DNA of 43,757 nucleotides. Source: Chromatiales bacterium. Its GTDB lineage: Bacteria > Pseudomonadota > Gammaproteobacteria > Granulosicoccales > Granulosicoccaceae. Within the stretch, counting starts at the first letter, position 1. Each line of letters starts with the position of its first letter. The stretch lies in contig JAHDHK010000010.1 of the NCBI GenBank assembly GCA_020631335.1, positions 1 through 43,757 on the forward strand, read 5' to 3'. Below are positions 1-8,939 of this stretch, piece after piece. Under the pieces are notes generated by a model, which saw only the letters and a list, made by a program, of their open reading frames with translations, had not been told where the DNA came from and searched no databases. Position numbers and translations under genes: made by a program.

Positions 1-7
1 TTTGAGA

Positions 8-24
8 TGTCCGCTGAGCGGACA
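8..24. terminator. Hairpin downstream of MazG-like gene
   Basis: A near-perfect palindrome with 8-bp arms (8-15 and 17-24) around one base. It lies just past the stop codon of the minus-strand gene ending at 47. There is no T-run, so it may be a weak terminator or only an mRNA 3' end structure. Confidence 0.4.
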
Positions 25-46
25 CCTTGCACCGGGAATTGCTGAT

Positions 47-442
47 TTAAATGGTGTACCCGGTCAATTCCAGCGCTGAAAGGTCAGTATACTTGGCCGA
101 TGTGCCGCGAGACTTGTCCACCGGATATTTGCGTGCGTTGGCAGCAATTTTTTCTGCCGCTGCGGTTGGCAGATCAATATCGCAACGTTCGCATATCAGC
201 AGCAGATACAGTAATACATCGGCGCACTCCTCCTTGAGGCGCTGCTGCATAGGCTCTGTTTTAGCTTCCTCCTCGAATTGTTTCTCGGGTTTCCACTGTG
301 ATAATTCGAGTAGTTCCGATGCTTCAAGCGACAGTGAAAGAATCAGATCTTTCAGCGCATGAAACTGCCGCCAGTCCCGTTCATCACGAAATTTGACAAG
401 CTGTTCTGTGAGTTCTTCCAGTGTCGGGTTTTCAGTGGTCAT
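47..442 (-). CDS. MazG-like nucleotide pyrophosphohydrolase
   Basis: A 131-residue all-helical protein of the MazG/dCTPase (RS21-C6-like) superfamily, which hydrolyses nucleoside triphosphates to monophosphate and pyrophosphate and is thought to clean the nucleotide pool. The metal-binding pattern is visible as EASE followed about 35 residues later by EECAD, the ExxE...ExxD signature. The preceding segment rich in R, D and W (FRDERDW) is typical of the short single-domain family. The frame stays open upstream to 682, but that extension has no domain character. I chose the ATG at 442 because it puts the conserved helix close to the N terminus, as in homologues. The Shine-Dalgarno is weak. The true substrate is unknown. 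Confidence 0.85.
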   Translation of the reverse strand: MTTENPTLEELTEQLVKFRDERDWRQFHALKDLILSLSLEASELLELSQWKPEKQFEEEAKTEPMQQRLKEECADVLLYLLLICERCDIDLPTAAAEKIAANARKYPVDKSRGTSAKYTDLSALELTGYTI

Positions 443-799
443 GTTTTGTAAATCTGCGTGTGGCGGGTGTAAATGGTTTTCAACTAATGTCGTCTGCAGC
501 TGGGTACTGTATATCGTTATCCGGTCAGGTGCTACCGTTACAAGTCTTGAGAAGGTGGGTGTTGTATTGCGTGTGCCGGTTAGGTTGCGGGTAGTGTCGA
601 TGAGAAGAAAAATGCGGGTATCCTTTTCGATCGGAAAGCGGCCACTTTTTTGTTGCGTGGCAGCTGCCTGATAAATCTGCATCGACCACTGTTTCGTTTT
701 TCGTTATCGGAACTGCTACAGTTGGTGCGCCCGTTAGTATGCTGCTATACCCTGTGGTCGGTAGCGTTTGTTTTATCTGCTTAAGCGAACAACTCACTC
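443..799. other. Intergenic stretch, no gene supported
   Basis: This 357-bp region separates the divergent MazG-like gene and the first phosphoesterase gene and should hold both promoters. Short open frames on both strands lack ribosome binding sites and domain-like sequence. I found no convincing -35/-10 pair. Confidence 0.5.
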
Positions 800-1492
800 A
801 TGCGAATAGCACATTTTTCTGACAGCCATATTTCAATTCAACATCCTGCACGACTCGATGACTTGCGTCGTGCGGTAGATGAGGTAAACGCCAGTCAGCC
901 GGATCTGGTGATTCATACCGGTGATATCACGCACGATGCACACGTGCAGGAGTATCAGCAAGCCCATGCAATTCTTGAATCATTGCATGTGCCTTATTTT
1001 GTCATACCCGGAAACCGTGACCAGAGAGCGGTGTTGTTGCCGGTGTTTAAAAAACGCCTGTCTACTACCGGTGAATACATTCAGTATACGCTTGAAGATT
1101 TCGCAGTCAGGATTCTGTTGCTTGATACTGTGAGTACGGCCAGTAATAAAGGGCAGCTTTGCGTCGAGCGACTTGCGCATGCGATTGCAGTACTCGAACA
1201 GGAAGATCCGCGTCCTTTACTGGTGTTCATGCATCACACACCGTTTGATGTCATGGAAATCCCGGACCCCTTTCAATTTGAAGATCGTGCCGCTGTGGAA
1301 AAGCTAACCGCCGCGTTTGGTCGCTGTCGGAATTTAAGGGCGATCTACTGTGGTCATGTACATCGAAATGTGCAAGCCACAATAGGGCATTTGCCGGTCA
1401 GCGCTATTACCTGTATGGCGTGTGATCTGCGTAAAGGACAGTTGTCTGAAGAAGACAAAACCCGTCCGATGTATCGAATACTGGAGTGGTAA
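800..1492 (+). CDS. Metallophosphoesterase, CpdA/Icc-like
   Basis: A 230-residue cytoplasmic protein with the full set of calcineurin-type metal motifs: DSH (D8, H10), GD (41-42), GNRD (71-74), MHH (144-146) and GHVH (185-188). This layout matches the class III cyclic nucleotide phosphodiesterase family (CpdA/Icc), which hydrolyses 3',5'-cAMP, though many homologues have other substrates. The histidine of the usual GNHD/E motif is replaced by R73, so activity may differ from the classical enzyme. There is no signal peptide. The ATG at 800 is the first start in frame and has no obvious Shine-Dalgarno. It converges on the unrelated membrane phosphoesterase downstream. cAMP as substrate is an inference. 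Confidence 0.85.
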   Translation: MRIAHFSDSHISIQHPARLDDLRRAVDEVNASQPDLVIHTGDITHDAHVQEYQQAHAILESLHVPYFVIPGNRDQRAVLLPVFKKRLSTTGEYIQYTLEDFAVRILLLDTVSTASNKGQLCVERLAHAIAVLEQEDPRPLLVFMHHTPFDVMEIPDPFQFEDRAAVEKLTAAFGRCRNLRAIYCGHVHRNVQATIGHLPVSAITCMACDLRKGQLSEEDKTRPMYRILEW

Positions 1493-1553
1493 TGGTGAAG
1501 ACGAGCCGCTGCTCATAAGCTGAGCTGCCTGACTGCTGAAAAAGCAAGTGTGT

Positions 1554-2594
1554 TTATTTTGGTAGCAGTTCGATTACAGTCATTTCGCATTGAGTACCAA
1601 AGCGCATGGTCGGCCCCCAGGTGCCGGTACCCTGCGAAACAAACATATGCTGTCCACCCCTCGAAAAGTGCCCGGCCATTTGTGGAAACTGTCGCTTAAC
1701 GAGTAGGCCGAATGGCCAGATCTGGCCCGCGTGTGTATGGCCGGACAACGTGATATCTATGCCATGCTTAATAGCCGCATCCCAGCCGTCCGGACGGTGA
1801 TACAGCAATACCGAGAAACGGTTTGGTGTTAGTTGTATCGTCGATAGCTGTTTTGCTGCCTGTGCCGGATTGTCAGTGTCGTCAATTCCTATGATCTGCA
1901 GGTGTTGAAAACTCACCATACGATCACGCAGGATGGTTACGTTATGTTGTTCGATAGCGTCTATGGCGCTGTCGAGGTCAACATAGCGTTCATGGTTTCC
2001 CAGACACATCCATACCGGGCAGTCCAGTTTTGCCAGTGGCGCTAAAAAACCGGCATCAACATCACTTGAATCCAGCAGGTCTCCGGTAATGAACACCGCA
2101 TCCGGTTGGTGGGTGCGTGCCTGAGTGACTATTTTGTCGATGAACCTGCGGCTTCTGCTGCCTGCATGCAGATCGCTAAGCTGCACCAGTTTGTAGGGTT
2201 TATCCAGCTTGTCACTGGTGATTGTCAATGGCACATCTTTTATTACATGTGCTGCACGAATGGCATAAGCTGCGGCCGCCACCCAGAGAATCAGTGCGAT
2301 GACGCCGACCTGACCTGAACTCATGAAAAGATGTAGTGGCAATGCCACACACAAGATGGTGGCGAGTATTGTGGTGAGCCCGAGCAGTTGAAGCATCGGC
2401 CATTTTAGAGCGAGGTTCGACGACTGGATGGTGAACCACATAAATGCCGAGAGTGGTATCGCACAGATGAAGCTCATCAGCAGCGTTGTTGTCAGCGAAG
2501 TAGAGAATAGCCAGCTGATCAATATGCCCAGCGGAAAACATATGGTCAGACAGATCACCAGAGCGGCGATCAAAAGGAATGAGATACGTGGCAA
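1554..2594 (-). CDS. Membrane-anchored metallophosphoesterase, YaeI-like
   Basis: The N-terminal third has about four hydrophobic segments. A calcineurin-type domain follows with SDLHAG, GDLLD, GNHE, YHRPD and SGHTHAG motifs. This architecture matches the YaeI/YkuE-like membrane phosphoesterases, some of which act on phospholipids such as UDP-diacylglucosamine or on peptidoglycan-linked lipids; substrate here is unknown. The frame is open to 2675, but that start is also a TTG and has no binding site. The TTG at 2594 has GGAG seven bases upstream (2602-2605 on the plus strand as ctcc) and begins right before the first hydrophobic segment, so I prefer it. It gives about 346 residues. It is not closely related to the phosphoesterase encoded opposite it. 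Confidence 0.82.
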   Translation of the reverse strand: MPRISFLLIAALVICLTICFPLGILISWLFSTSLTTTLLMSFICAIPLSAFMWFTIQSSNLALKWPMLQLLGLTTILATILCVALPLHLFMSSGQVGVIALILWVAAAAYAIRAAHVIKDVPLTITSDKLDKPYKLVQLSDLHAGSRSRRFIDKIVTQARTHQPDAVFITGDLLDSSDVDAGFLAPLAKLDCPVWMCLGNHERYVDLDSAIDAIEQHNVTILRDRMVSFQHLQIIGIDDTDNPAQAAKQLSTIQLTPNRFSVLLYHRPDGWDAAIKHGIDITLSGHTHAGQIWPFGLLVKRQFPQMAGHFSRGGQHMFVSQGTGTWGPTMRFGTQCEMTVIELLPK

Positions 2595-2768
2595 GGGAGA
2601 GCTCCGCGGATAGAGAGGCTTATGATAGCCAGACGCGGTGGTGGCGGGTAGCCCCGGGTGCAGATATACATACAACCCGGTTTCCGGGGAATGTCAGTTG
2701 ACTGAACTACTGTGTCGCGTCAGCCGTGAATACCGATGTGACGACCCTGGTGAGGGTTGTTGCATTAT

Positions 2769-3536
2769 TTAATGCCGGTCCTGGCTGGAAGGAAGTGCCT
2801 GCTGAGGTTTGGCTTGCGCTTTACGTCGGCGTAAAGCCGCTAACAGGGGTACTGCCAACAGGCCAAAGGCTGACGGGGCGAATGAACCGGTTCCGCTGAA
2901 GTTCAGTGACAGCGACGTTGCAATGCCGCGATGGTAATCGTGAGGTGTACTTTCAATCGGTAAACCATGCAGCGTGTGGCTGTCCTGCGGGCCGTATCCG
3001 GCCAGTAGTTCATGAGAATACGCGTCGTATATTTCGATGTAGTGATCGTAGTACCCTGTCTGATAACCCGAGTCCAGTGTGGTATGTATGGTATACGCGT
3101 CGCCTGCTATTGCACCTTGAACGGAGAAGATTCCGGTGACTGCATACTCTACAAGCGGACCGTTATCTTTGCTGACATACAGAACAGCATAGACATTGGC
3201 AGAGGATAAATAAGTATCGAAGTCGAAGGAAATCGAAAAATTTGAATAGAACCCGTCGTTGTCGTAGTCCTGCTGAAGTGAAATGCTGATGTCGTACAGC
3301 CAAAGTACAGATGAGGCATGCTTCGTTGTTCTGTTTTCGGAAAGTGGCTGCCGTTTGTTTGTGTTGTTGTCGTAAACATGATGTGAGACACCGTGTGGTT
3401 CATGCAGTGTCACTGATCTTGCGGTAGCCGGTTCACTGGCGGTGGCAACAGATAGTGTGCTGAACATGCAGGTACTGATGAACCATTGCAGCAAAGTCGC
3501 TGTATATTTGCTTGTTAATTCACGTTTTATTGCCAT
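2769..3536 (-). CDS. Choice-of-anchor H family surface protein
   Basis: A 255-residue exported protein. The N terminus is basic then hydrophobic (residues ~1-35, ending near ATAS), a signal peptide. The middle holds the acidic, aromatic repeats typical of the choice-of-anchor H family (DNDGFYSNFSISFDFD, then a YxxYIEIYDA segment). The C terminus has a sorting-signal layout: a GSGSF motif, a hydrophobic stretch and an RRRK cluster, as in GlyGly-CTERM and related anchors recognised by rhombosortase-type or similar proteases. The start at 3536 has GAAGG a suitable distance upstream, and the longer open frame to 3800 lacks a signal peptide. Function is unknown; cell-surface attachment is inferred. 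No processing protease is encoded in this window. Confidence 0.78.
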   Translation of the reverse strand: MAIKRELTSKYTATLLQWFISTCMFSTLSVATASEPATARSVTLHEPHGVSHHVYDNNTNKRQPLSENRTTKHASSVLWLYDISISLQQDYDNDGFYSNFSISFDFDTYLSSANVYAVLYVSKDNGPLVEYAVTGIFSVQGAIAGDAYTIHTTLDSGYQTGYYDHYIEIYDAYSHELLAGYGPQDSHTLHGLPIESTPHDYHRGIATSLSLNFSGTGSFAPSAFGLLAVPLLAALRRRKAQAKPQQALPSSQDRH

Positions 3537-3654
3537 TGTATTGCCTTCAGTGATTTGATGCAGCGCCGATACTATCGCTGTTTCGCACTGAATAAGCTCT
3601 GAATCAGCCGCTGCGAAATGATGGAGAGCTAACCCAATCGAACTTAGTGTGTTA

Positions 3655-4386
3655 ATGAGATATTTTTCTAAGTTGGTGATTACTGTTTTATGCGGCGTTT
3701 TGCCGCTGTCGCATGCTTCGGAACGGCATGACCTGCTGCGGCATGGTGCTGTTGCCAGCGCGCGTGCCTTGCCCCATGAATCAGGTGTTGCCGGGTACAC
3801 AGAGTACTATCTCGATGAGCCGCAGGAGAAAGTGGTACGCGCTCACTACTATGCGGTAGATGGCCGGCCCATCGCACACAAGCGCTTACGTTACCTTGAG
3901 CCTGGCGCGCAACCGCACTTTGAACTGCATGATTATCGCAATTCGACCGGATATCGAGTTATTCCTTCAAATGGCAGCTTGAGAATCCAGAAACTGAGAC
4001 TGCTCGAGAATAACTACCAGGCAGTCGTCGATGTTCACGACATGGCGGTCGTAGAGCCGACAGTCATCGATGCCGGAATTCATCGTTTTATACTACAGCA
4101 CTGGCAGCCAATTGCGGCGGGCGAAAAAATTGATTTTAATTTTTTGCAGATCGAAAAAGCGCGCCTGATACCGATGCACATGGAGCGCGTGGATTGTGTT
4201 GAGTCGCGGTATTTATGTGTGCGGGTCAGGTTAAACAATCCTGTCTACCGGTTATTCGTGCCACCTGTTCTGCTGACTTACGACAAACGATCAAAGCGTT
4301 TGCTGAACTACGCCGGGTTCGGTCCGTTGCCTGCCGAGAATGGTGAGGCGTTAGCAGTAACGCTGAATTATCAGTATAAAAAATAG
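3655..4386 (+). CDS. Secreted protein of unknown function
   Basis: I do not recognise a family. The 243-residue product starts with a clear signal peptide (hydrophobic VITVLCGVLPL ending at HAS, cleavage near residue 22) and should be periplasmic or secreted. The mature part is mixed alpha/beta and rich in Y, R, V and L, with two cysteines close together (DCVESRYLC), which could form a disulfide. It is divergent from the choice-of-anchor H gene with a short shared intergenic region, so the two could be co-regulated. A GTG six bases earlier (3649) is the alternative start; neither has a strong Shine-Dalgarno. Confidence 0.7.
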   Translation: MRYFSKLVITVLCGVLPLSHASERHDLLRHGAVASARALPHESGVAGYTEYYLDEPQEKVVRAHYYAVDGRPIAHKRLRYLEPGAQPHFELHDYRNSTGYRVIPSNGSLRIQKLRLLENNYQAVVDVHDMAVVEPTVIDAGIHRFILQHWQPIAAGEKIDFNFLQIEKARLIPMHMERVDCVESRYLCVRVRLNNPVYRLFVPPVLLTYDKRSKRLLNYAGFGPLPAENGEALAVTLNYQYKK

Positions 4387-4510
4387 CTCGATCAGTCCCG
4401 GGCTTTAAGGCGTGCCTGGCAACAGTCAGGTATTGGTGAGCAGCTCACTCGCGTCGATGATGCGCTTATAATATTCTGTGATTGTCCCGTCGCGCAGGCT
4501 GTAAGGATTG

Positions 4511-5254
4511 ATGAAGATTATTTCGTGGAATATACGCGCCGGCGGTGGTACGCGTGCACATCACATTACACAGTACCTGATTGCGGAGCAGCCCGATGTT
4601 ATCGCTCTATGCGAGTTTCGCGGCACCTCGGCGAGTGTGTCGATAGCGCAGGGACTTGCGCGCGCGGGGTACTGTTATCAGCGAACGACTGTGGATCATG
4701 CAAACCCGGCTTTGAACAGTCTGCTGGTAGCATCGGTATACCCTCTAAGACGGTTGAGTTTAACTAAAGCGCCGGATGTTGCGGCGAGATGGCTTGCGCT
4801 TAATGTATTTGCACCTCGCCCCTTTTGCCTGATGGCGTTACATGTGCCCAACCGATCAAGCGGTAATAAATATGAGTTTCTGGAGGCGGTGTCTGCTGTG
4901 GTGTCAGGCTGGCGCGGACTGCCCGCTGTGATCGTGGGGGATACCAATTCCGGTAGAATCTCAGTTGATGAGGAGTCGCGGGCATTCAATCGAATAGAAG
5001 ATCGATGGATGGCATCTATGGATTCGTCCGGCTGGAAAGACGCATTCCGGTGGTTATATCCGGATGCCCGTGAATATACCTGGTATTCACCTAACGGCAG
5101 AAATGGTTTCCGGCTGGATCAGATGTTTGTGCATCCGAAGCTGGTGTCGACGATTCAACACTTTTCGCATGAGTGGGTGGGTGCGACGGATGTGAGGCGT
5201 GAGGAGGTCAGCGATCACGCGGCATTGTGTTTAACGCTTGAAGATGCCCGATAG
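4511..5254 (+). CDS. Endonuclease/exonuclease/phosphatase family protein
   Basis: A 247-residue protein with the EEP (DNase I/exonuclease III-like) motifs: WNIRAGG at the N terminus, the metal-binding glutamate in ALCEFRG, GDTN in the middle, LDQMF and the C-terminal SDHA. The family cleaves phosphodiester bonds in DNA, RNA, phosphoinositides or sphingomyelin. Without a signal peptide, and with SDHAAL close to exonuclease III, a nucleic acid substrate is most likely. The ATG at 4511 follows AAGGA (4503-4507), with short spacing. A strong terminator lies just after the stop. It has no operon partner. Confidence 0.85.
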   Translation: MKIISWNIRAGGGTRAHHITQYLIAEQPDVIALCEFRGTSASVSIAQGLARAGYCYQRTTVDHANPALNSLLVASVYPLRRLSLTKAPDVAARWLALNVFAPRPFCLMALHVPNRSSGNKYEFLEAVSAVVSGWRGLPAVIVGDTNSGRISVDEESRAFNRIEDRWMASMDSSGWKDAFRWLYPDAREYTWYSPNGRNGFRLDQMFVHPKLVSTIQHFSHEWVGATDVRREEVSDHAALCLTLEDAR

Positions 5255-5258
5255 TGTC

Positions 5259-5283
5259 GCGCGCTTTCTATCCGAAAGCGCGC
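5259..5283 (+). terminator. Rho-independent terminator between convergent genes
   Basis: A perfect 10-bp GC-rich stem (5259-5268 with 5274-5283) closes a 5-base loop and is followed by TGTTTAA. It starts five bases after the stop of the upstream plus-strand gene and also separates it from the minus-strand cysNC gene. Confidence 0.8.
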
Positions 5284-5318
5284 TGTTTAAGTGCTGATCG
5301 CGCGGTGCGGATTCTTTA

Positions 5319-7230
5319 TCAGTCGTCAGGATTACCGATAACGCCGCGTTGCTTGAGAATGCTGATCACCTTCTCGGCACACTGTTCAGCGGACATGTTG
5401 GATGTGTCTACCAGAATCTCGGGAGACTCCGGCCTTTCATACGGTGAATCAATACCGGTGAAGTTTTTCAGTTCTCCGCGTCGTGCCTTTTTGTAGAGAC
5501 CTTTGGGGTCTCTTTCTTCGGCGACCGATAGCGGCGTCTCTACGTAGACTTCCATAAATTCACCGTCATCGAGCAGGTCTCGCGCCATTTTCCGCTCGGC
5601 GATAAACGGAGATATAAATGCGGTTAATACGATTAGACCACTGTCTACCATAAGACGTGATACTTCGCCGATACGTCGGATATTCTCGACACGATCAGCG
5701 TCGGTAAATCCCAGATCTTTGTTCAGCCCGTGTCTGACGTTGTCGCCGTCGAGCAGGTAGGTATGTCGCTTCGGTGAGTTTGCGTTCGACAATATTGGCG
5801 ATAGTCGACTTGCCGGAGCCGGAGAGTCCGGTAAACCAGACAACACAGGACTGTTGCTTTTTAAGTTCTGAGCGTTTTTTCTTGTCAACGTCTACCGCCT
5901 GCATATGTATGTTCTGCGAGCGCCGTAGTGCGAAGTTCAATATGCCGGCGGCAGCAGTCGCATTGGTCAGGCGGTCGATCAGAATAAAACTGCCGGTAGT
6001 GCGATTATCAGCAAAGGCGTCAAAAGCAATCTGACGATCGAGGTTCAGATTGCACAGTCCGATGGCATTGAGTTCCAGTTTTTTAGATGCCACATGCTCG
6101 AGTGTATCTACATTAACTTCATATTTTATGTCTGTTACTGTCGCCACAGCGGTGGCGGTGCCGCATTGAATGTTGTACTCGCGACCCGGTAGTAACGGTT
6201 CCTCGTCCATCCATATGAGCGTGCTCTCGAACTGGTTGGCGGTACTGGCCGGTGTTTCTGTGGTGGAGATGATATCGCCACGTGAAACATCTATTTCATC
6301 GGCCAGTGTGACAGTAACCGCCTGTCCCGCAATGGCTTCTTCAATATCTCCATCGTAGGTGACGATTCTGTCGATGTTGCTTGTTTTGCCGGAAGGCTGG
6401 ATTCGGACATTATCTCCCGTTTTGATTTTTCCACTGGCTACTGTGCCGGCGAAGCCACGGAAGTCGAGATTCGGTCTGTTGACCCATTGCACTGGGAGCC
6501 GGAATGGCTGATCCAGTGAGTCAACAACATCGAATGGCAAAGTTTCCAGGCAGGATAGCAAGGTAGTGCCATGATACCAGGGCGTGTTTGTACTGGGTGC
6601 GATGATATTGTCGCCCTGTAGTGCAGACAGCGGAATAGCGGTGATCTGTGTGATCCCCTGTGCTGATGCAAACTCTTTGAAAGTATCAACTATGGTGTTG
6701 AACTTGTCTTCTGAGTACCCGATCAGATCCATTTTGTTCACAGCCAGAACAACGTTCTCAATACCGATAAGCGACACAAGATAGAGGTGGCGTTTGGTTT
6801 GCGTTAGTACTCCCTTGCGCGCATCAATCAGAATAACGGCGGCATCGACATTGGACGCGCCCGTGATCATGTTGCGCGTGTATTGTTCATGCCCCGGGGT
6901 GTCGGCAATAATGAATTTGCGCTTTGCGGTGTTGAAGTAACGATAGGCCACATCAATGGTGATGCCCTGCTCACGTTCCGCGCTTAAGCCATCTACCAGC
7001 AGCGCGTAGTCGAGATCATTCCCTTGAGTGCCATGCTTGATCGATGCCTGTTTTGCGCTTTCGAGTTGGTCTTCTGGTAGTGCATTGGTTTCAAATAGAA
7101 GCCGTCCAACCAGCGTGCTTTTACCATCGTCAACGCTGCCGCAGGTAATGAACCTGAGCATGTCTTTGTTTTCATCGTCTGCCAGGTAGGTGTCGATGTC
7201 TGCTTTGATCTGTGTGTCTGCAACTGCCAT
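5319..7230 (-). pseudogene. cysNC: Bifunctional CysN/CysC, frameshifted in APS kinase domain
   Basis: The first 486 codons encode the sulfate adenylyltransferase GTPase subunit CysN: P-loop GSVDDGKS (31-38), DTPGH (110-114), NKMD (165-168), the EF-Tu-like beta barrels, then the start of APS kinase with its P-loop GLSGSGKST (468-476). Just after the ERKLT segment the frame shifts near 5769-5776. The rest of CysC ([13 protein letters not shown], the FISPF segment, [24 protein letters not shown]) continues in another frame to 5319. Joined, the product would be about 637 residues, the usual CysNC length. As read, the 511-residue product keeps all of CysN but loses APS kinase. The start overlaps the cysD stop (TAATG), so the two are translationally coupled. 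A sequencing error cannot be excluded. Confidence 0.85.
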
Positions 7231-8939
7231 TAGAAGTATCCTTCCTGCTTTTTGCGCTCCATAGAGCCTGCGCTGTCGTGATCTATCATCCGTCCCTGTC
7301 TTTCAGAGCCGGCGGTATTTAATGTTTCCCGGATGACTTCCGGTACTGTTGTCGCGGTTGATTCGATGGCTGCACTGAGCGGGTAGCAACCCAGTGTTCT
7401 AAAGCGGACGCTTTTCATAATGGGGGCTTCGCCTGGGTTCATTGGCAGGCGTTCGTCATCTACCATTATCAGCTGCCCGTCGCGTAGTACGACTGGTCGC
7501 TTTGCAGCGAAGTACAGGGGTACCACCGGTATGTTTTCGCGGTGGATGTATTGCCATACATCGAGCTCTGTCCAGTTGGAAATCGGAAAGGCCCGTATGC
7601 TCTCACCTTGCGCTTTGCGTGCGTTGTAGAGGTTCCATAGCTCCGGTCGCTGGTTTTTCGGATCCCATCGGTGATCTGTCGTTCTGAACGAAAACACCCG
7701 TTCTTTCGCGCGAGAGGCTTCCTCGTCGCGACGTGCGCCGCCAAACGCGACGTCAAAGCCGTGTTTGTCGAGGGCCTGCCGAAGTGCCTGGGTTTTCATA
7801 ATGTCGGTATGCAGTGCCGAACCATGTGTGAATGGATTGACGCCTTTATCAACGCCTTGCTTGTTTGTGTGAACAAGCAGTTCCAGGCCGAGCTTTTTAG
7901 CGGTGCTGTCCCGGAATGTGTACATGTCTTTGAATTTCCATCCGGTGTCGACATGAAGTAAGGCAAAGGGTGGTTTGGCCGGATAGAAAGCTTTCATCGC
8001 CAGGTGCAGCATAACGGCGCTGTCCTTGCCGATTGAGTACAACATGACCGGTTTGTCAGCACTGGCGACAACCTCTCTCATGATGTGAATGCTCTCCGCT
8101 TCCAGTCTTTGGAGATGGGTAAGCGATGTCATTGTTGACGGATTCCTGATAGGTGAGTTTGAAACGGTTTCTGTTGAGCGTGTGTCACACTCGGCTTTCG
8201 GTGATCGATCCGGCAGCGCAATGACGCTGATCAGCGGTTGCCCGCTGAGGAACGTTTGAAAGTGGTCATTGCGCAGCATGTTTTGATCGGAAAACACCAG
8301 TGCAAGTGGTGCGTTATGGTGATGCAGCAGTTTGCTGATGAAATCGCAGGCGTGTGCAATGTTGTCTGACGAGTCGTCAGCCAGCCAGAAGTACTTGCCG
8401 CGCGGGTTGTGGGCAAACATCACTGTGATGTTGTCGATCAGCGAGCGTCCCATCCATAAAAGTGTTGCGCCACTGTGATTTGCCTGTTCGCGAAAAGCTT
8501 TGTAGTCGGTGTTCAGCCAGTCGATCTCGGTCCCCGAAGTTTTGCATTGCGTGTACAGGCTGGGGTGGCTTAGACCCCATTGTTCGAGGTAGCTCCCAAT
8601 CGATCGACTGCTGATTGTTTTGCCGAACCTGCGTTTGCAAACGTCACTGAGCAGTGTCTGGGACCAGGGGTCACCATTTTCCGGACGGGTAATTGCAATA
8701 CACCGAAGTTTTTCCAGTAAATCATCAGGGGCGGCCAGATTTCCTGCCTTGCGACCCCGGGGTTTGGTATCGACCGCGGGCCACCCGCCGGCTAAAAACT
8801 GCTTGTGCGCAGCGATAATGGTGGGTGCGGATAAGTTAACTTTTCCGGATATTACGGATATTTTCTGGCCTTCCAGGCGCATTTTCACCGCAATTCGGCG
8901 CCGTTCGTTCAGTGACAGATTGGTTGTAGTGTCGCTCAT
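7230..8939 (-). CDS. cysD: CysD with transposase-derived N-terminal extension
   Basis: One uninterrupted 569-codon frame. Residues 270-569 are sulfate adenylyltransferase subunit 2 (CysD), with YSIGKDSAV (PP-loop nucleotide binding), [18 protein letters not shown] and [12 protein letters not shown] motifs and normal CysD length (about 300). With CysN it makes adenosine 5'-phosphosulfate from ATP and sulfate. Residues 1-269 look like an IS630-family transposase: a helix-turn-helix (about 8-50), a GRKAG linker, a winged-helix-like segment (about 72-125), then a DDE-fold remnant. By eye the first catalytic Asp is replaced by G164 (LLWMGRS), the second may survive as D218 (VFSDQN) and the final Glu is absent. 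No stop separates the two parts. CysD could also start separately at 8132. A regulatory role for the extension is inference. Confidence 0.85.
   Translation of the reverse strand: MSDTTTNLSLNERRRIAVKMRLEGQKISVISGKVNLSAPTIIAAHKQFLAGGWPAVDTKPRGRKAGNLAAPDDLLEKLRCIAITRPENGDPWSQTLLSDVCKRRFGKTISSRSIGSYLEQWGLSHPSLYTQCKTSGTEIDWLNTDYKAFREQANHSGATLLWMGRSLIDNITVMFAHNPRGKYFWLADDSSDNIAHACDFISKLLHHHNAPLALVFSDQNMLRNDHFQTFLSGQPLISVIALPDRSPKAECDTRSTETVSNSPIRNPSTMTSLTHLQRLEAESIHIMREVVASADKPVMLYSIGKDSAVMLHLAMKAFYPAKPPFALLHVDTGWKFKDMYTFRDSTAKKLGLELLVHTNKQGVDKGVNPFTHGSALHTDIMKTQALRQALDKHGFDVAFGGARRDEEASRAKERVFSFRTTDHRWDPKNQRPELWNLYNARKAQGESIRAFPISNWTELDVWQYIHRENIPVVPLYFAAKRPVVLRDGQLIMVDDERLPMNPGEAPIMKSVRFRTLGCYPLSAAIESTATTVPEVIRETLNTAGSERQGRMIDHDSAGSMERKKQEGYF
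8132..8147 (-). promoter_or_regulatory. Possible internal translation start for plain CysD
   Basis: The ATG at 8132-8130 begins a 300-residue CysD of standard length. AGGA lies 11 bases upstream (minus strand, 8144-8147), longer than ideal but usable. If used, the cell makes both a long fusion and a normal CysD, or only the normal one. Confidence 0.5.

Noticed and set aside
525-797. Minus-strand open frame upstream of the first phosphoesterase
   Set aside because: No ribosome binding site, no domain and low-complexity composition; it lies in a promoter region.
5769-5776. Programmed ribosomal frameshifting in cysNC
   Set aside because: No slippery heptamer is present, no strong downstream stem is seen, and the residue count between conserved motifs points to missing bases rather than slippage.
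8133-8939. Intact IS630 insertion sequence
   Set aside because: The catalytic triad looks incomplete, the frame reads straight into cysD, and I see no terminal inverted repeats or TA target duplication.
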